Position numbers and translations under genes: made by a program. Positions 5,554 to 7,181 of a stretch of 7,181 nucleotides of DNA are shown here, piece by piece. Numbering within the stretch: the first letter of the stretch is position 1; every line of letters starts with the position of its first letter. Origin of the DNA: an uncultured Clostridia bacterium (lineage in GTDB: Bacteria; Bacillota; Clostridia; Christensenellales; Borkfalkiaceae); assembly GCA_947629725.1 (NCBI GenBank), contig CANREU010000079.1:1-7181 (forward strand), given 5' to 3'. Below the pieces are notes generated by a model. The model had not been told where the DNA came from. It ran no database searches and worked only from the letters and a program-made list of their open reading frames with translations.

Positions 5554-5566
5554 TTTTCGTTTAATA
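5546..5566 (+). repeat. 21-bp palindrome (8-bp arms) in the regulator leader
   Basis: TATTAAAC (5546-5553) and GTTTAATA (5559-5566) are perfect inverted arms around TTTTC. It shares its left arm with candidate operator 1, so the two dyads overlap and could compete. As RNA it would form a weak A-U hairpin. Confidence 0.5.
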
Positions 5567-5601
5567 TTGCGAGAGTTTCGTAAAAAGAGGCGAAAAGTTT
5601 A
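5549..5601 (+). repeat. Perfect 11-bp inverted repeat spanning the leader
   Basis: TAAACTTTTCG (5549-5559) and CGAAAAGTTTA (5591-5601) are exact reverse complements with 31 nt between them. Both lie within the predicted transcribed leader. They may form an RNA stem, or reflect duplicated half-sites with shared flanks. A shorter TTTCG (5576-5580) could pair with CGAAA (5591-5595) instead, giving two exclusive folds. Confidence 0.5.
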
Positions 5602-5613
5602 CAAATACTAAAC
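5597..5613 (+). promoter_or_regulatory. Candidate operator 2 (GTTTA-N7-TAAAC) abutting the ribosome binding site
   Basis: GTTTA at 5597-5601 and TAAAC at 5609-5613 repeat the arms and 7-bp spacing of operator 1, 60 bp further on. The site ends one base before the AGGCGGAG ribosome binding site (5614-5621) of the XRE-cupin gene. Confidence 0.45.
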
Positions 5614-5627
5614 AGGCGGAGCCCGCA

Positions 5628-6161
5628 ATGGAACTTGGAGCGAAACTGAAAGAGCTGCGGCAGCAAAAATATTTGACGCAGGAGGAGCTGGCCGACCGCT
5701 GCGAACTGACAAAAGGTTACATTTCACAGCTTGAAAACGACCTCACGAGCCCCTCTATCGCGACCCTTGTCGACCTTCTGAACGCCCTCGGCACCAACCT
5801 TTCCGACTTCTTCCACGAGGAGACGGAGGAAAAGATCGTGTTCACCGAGGCGGAGTACATCGAGAAGCGGTCGGAGGGCATGCTCTGGAACTGGGTGATC
5901 CCCAACGCCCAAAAGAACATGATGGAGCCCGTCCTCGTCGAGCTCGAGCCCGGCGCGCAGACGCAGACGGACTTCCCCCACGAGGGCGAGGAGTTCGGAT
6001 ATGTCCTCGAGGGGCGGATCGCCGTCGTCACGGGAGGAAAGAGCCATGTGGCGAAGAAGGGCGAGAGTTTCTATTTTACGGCGGGCAAAGAGCACTGCAT
6101 CGTGAACAAGGGCAAGGGAAAGGCGAGATTCGTTTGGATCTCCACTCCCCCCAACTTCTGA
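5628..6161 (+). CDS. XRE-family regulator with C-terminal cupin domain, likely regulator of polyamine transport
   Basis: This 177-residue protein would be a cytoplasmic DNA-binding regulator. An HTH_3 domain covers about 3-62 (helix-turn-helix around LTQEELADRCELTKGYISQL, 16-35, then the typical SPSIATL). A cupin_2 domain covers about 100-172, with PHEGEEFGYVLEG at 117-129 and H156-C-I-V-N160; it ends STPPNF, common in this subgroup. Of the usual cupin metal ligands, H118, E122 and H156 are visible, but the first His of the HxH motif appears to be D115 or F116, so a metal site may be incomplete. XRE-cupin proteins (PuuR is the characterised example) often control polyamine uptake or use and sense the ligand through the cupin. 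The potA-like gene 28 bp downstream supports that here. The ATG has AGGCGGAG 6 nt upstream. The effector cannot be read from sequence. Confidence 0.93.
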   Translation: MELGAKLKELRQQKYLTQEELADRCELTKGYISQLENDLTSPSIATLVDLLNALGTNLSDFFHEETEEKIVFTEAEYIEKRSEGMLWNWVIPNAQKNMMEPVLVELEPGAQTQTDFPHEGEEFGYVLEGRIAVVTGGKSHVAKKGESFYFTAGKEHCIVNKGKGKARFVWISTPPNF

Positions 6162-6189
6162 TAAAACCATTTTTTACGGGAGAAAACGT

Positions 6190-7181
6190 ATGGCGGAACA
6201 CATCATCGAACTGAAAGACGTCACCAAGTACTACGACGACAACCTTGTGCTCGACCACGTGAGTTTCTACGTGAACAAGGGCGAGTTCATCACTTTCCTC
6301 GGCCCGTCGGGCTGCGGGAAGACGACGACCCTGCGCATGATCGCGGGGTTCGACCTCCCCACGAGCGGGCAGATCCTTCTGAACGGAAAGGACATTTCCT
6401 CCCTTCCCCCCAACAGGCGGCCTGTGAACACCGTGTTCCAGCGCTATGCCCTCTTCCCCCATCTCAACGTCTTTGAAAACATCGCCTTCGGGCTCAAATG
6501 CAAGAAGGTCGTGAACACCTACCGCAACGAAAAGGGCGAGGAATACACGAAGAAAGAGAAGCTCACCAAGAAGGAGATCGCGGAAAAAGTGCGCCGCGTG
6601 CTCGAACTCGTCGACCTCGAGGGCTTTGAAAAGCGCTCCATCTCCACCCTCTCGGGCGGCCAGCAGCAGCGGGTCGCCATTGCGCGCGCGGTCGTCAACG
6701 AGCCCGAGATCCTTCTTCTCGACGAGCCCCTCGGCGCCCTCGACCTCAAGATGCGCAAGGAGATGCAGATCGAGCTCAAGGAGATGCACAAGCGGCTCGG
6801 CATCACCTTCATCTACGTCACGCACGATCAGGAGGAGGCGCTCACGATGTCGGATACCATCGTCGTGATGGCAGACGGCGTCGTCCAGCAGATCGGCACC
6901 CCCATCGGCATCTACAACGAGCCCGCGAACACCTTCGTCGCCGACTTCATCGGCGAGAGCAACATCTTCAACGGCACCGTCGTGGGAGAGAGAAAGGTGC
7001 GCTTCTGCGGGCACGACTTCGCCTGCGTCGACGACTTTGAGAAGAACGAGATCGTCGATGTCGTCGTCCGTCCCGAGGACTTTGTGATGTGCCCGCCCGA
7101 GAAGGGCGCGCTGCGCGGCAAGGTCATCTCCGTCGTCTTCAAGGGGATCCACTACGAGATCACCGTGCAGGTCGGCAAGTT
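6190..7181 (+). CDS. potA: Spermidine/putrescine-type ABC transporter ATP-binding protein PotA (3' end cut by window)
   Basis: The frame is open from ATG 6190 to the window edge (330 codons and 2 bases), so the protein is incomplete at its C-terminus. It shows a full ABC ATPase: Walker A GPSGCGKT at 38-45, Q-loop Q84, signature LSGGQQQR at 154-161, Walker B ILLLDEP at 174-180, and H-loop H212. FVADFIGESNIFNG at 249-262 is characteristic of the PotA group, and a TOBE domain begins near 285. The protein would power uptake of polyamines or a related solute at the inner face of the membrane. A Lys-rich insert at about 104-128 lies between the Q-loop and signature, absent from E. coli PotA. A GGGAG site precedes the ATG by about 7 nt, and the gap to the regulator stop is 28 bp with no terminator, so they are probably co-transcribed. 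PotB, PotC and PotD homologues would be expected just downstream. The substrate is inferred; related ATPases serve other solutes. Confidence 0.93.
   Translation, partial: MAEHIIELKDVTKYYDDNLVLDHVSFYVNKGEFITFLGPSGCGKTTTLRMIAGFDLPTSGQILLNGKDISSLPPNRRPVNTVFQRYALFPHLNVFENIAFGLKCKKVVNTYRNEKGEEYTKKEKLTKKEIAEKVRRVLELVDLEGFEKRSISTLSGGQQQRVAIARAVVNEPEILLLDEPLGALDLKMRKEMQIELKEMHKRLGITFIYVTHDQEEALTMSDTIVVMADGVVQQIGTPIGIYNEPANTFVADFIGESNIFNGTVVGERKVRFCGHDFACVDDFEKNEIVDVVVRPEDFVMCPPEKGALRGKVISVVFKGIHYEITVQVGK

Noticed and set aside
5527..5583. An 18-residue leader ORF (MSFRLFLLNF...) ahead of the XRE-cupin gene
   Set aside because: Its ATG falls at or before the predicted transcription start, it has no ribosome binding site, and its sequence simply follows the AT-rich half-site array. 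It would need a leaderless start.
6076..7152. A 358-codon open frame on the minus strand opposite potA and the end of the XRE-cupin gene
   Set aside because: It is Leu/Val/Asp-rich shadow sequence of a complete ABC ATPase frame on the plus strand, with no plausible domain of its own.
1..7181. CRISPR arrays, tRNA or rRNA genes, insertion sequences, phage or defence genes
   Set aside because: I looked for direct-repeat arrays, cloverleaf-like segments, transposase motifs and terminal inverted repeats and saw none. The window is core genome.

Overview
The window reads as part of the chromosome of a GC-rich, low-complexity-intergenic Gram-positive bacterium, most likely an uncultured member of the Clostridia. 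The grounds are the gene order mraZ-rsmH-ftsL-pbp-murE, sigma-A type promoters with TTGACA/TATAAT boxes, strong AGGAGG-type ribosome binding sites, and an XRE-cupin regulator directly ahead of a polyamine-type ABC transporter. A Christensenellales-like gut lineage is a guess, not something the sequence proves.

Left two thirds, minus strand: the start of a division and cell wall (dcw) cluster, read right to left. mraZ (start 4058) is followed by rsmH (1-nt gap), a long ftsL-like gene, an FtsI-class transpeptidase and the first 55 codons of murE, which overlaps the transpeptidase stop by ATGA. A near-consensus promoter with an extended -10 lies just ahead of mraZ and carries TGG-type direct repeats that could be MraZ's own operators. 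Upstream of it, on the same strand, is murI (glutamate racemase), whose product feeds the same peptidoglycan pathway; no intrinsic terminator is visible between murI and mraZ.

Right third, plus strand: rpsT (ribosomal protein S20, GTG start) has its own extended -10 promoter and a clear intrinsic terminator. It is followed by a 267-bp gene-free stretch holding that terminator, a possible second one, a strong promoter and an unusual cluster of GTTTA/TAAAC half-sites. This leads into an XRE-cupin regulator and, 28 bp later, a potA-like ATPase that runs off the window. The last two probably form the head of a spermidine/putrescine transporter operon under autoregulation.

Most of the window is conserved core genome, and no new multi-gene system is evident. 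The points most worth a second look are the half-site array ahead of the XRE-cupin gene, the repeats in the mraZ promoter, the roughly 165-residue cytoplasmic extension of the FtsL-like protein, and the odd 3' end of murI (A8 tract, low-GC tail, G-quadruplex motif).
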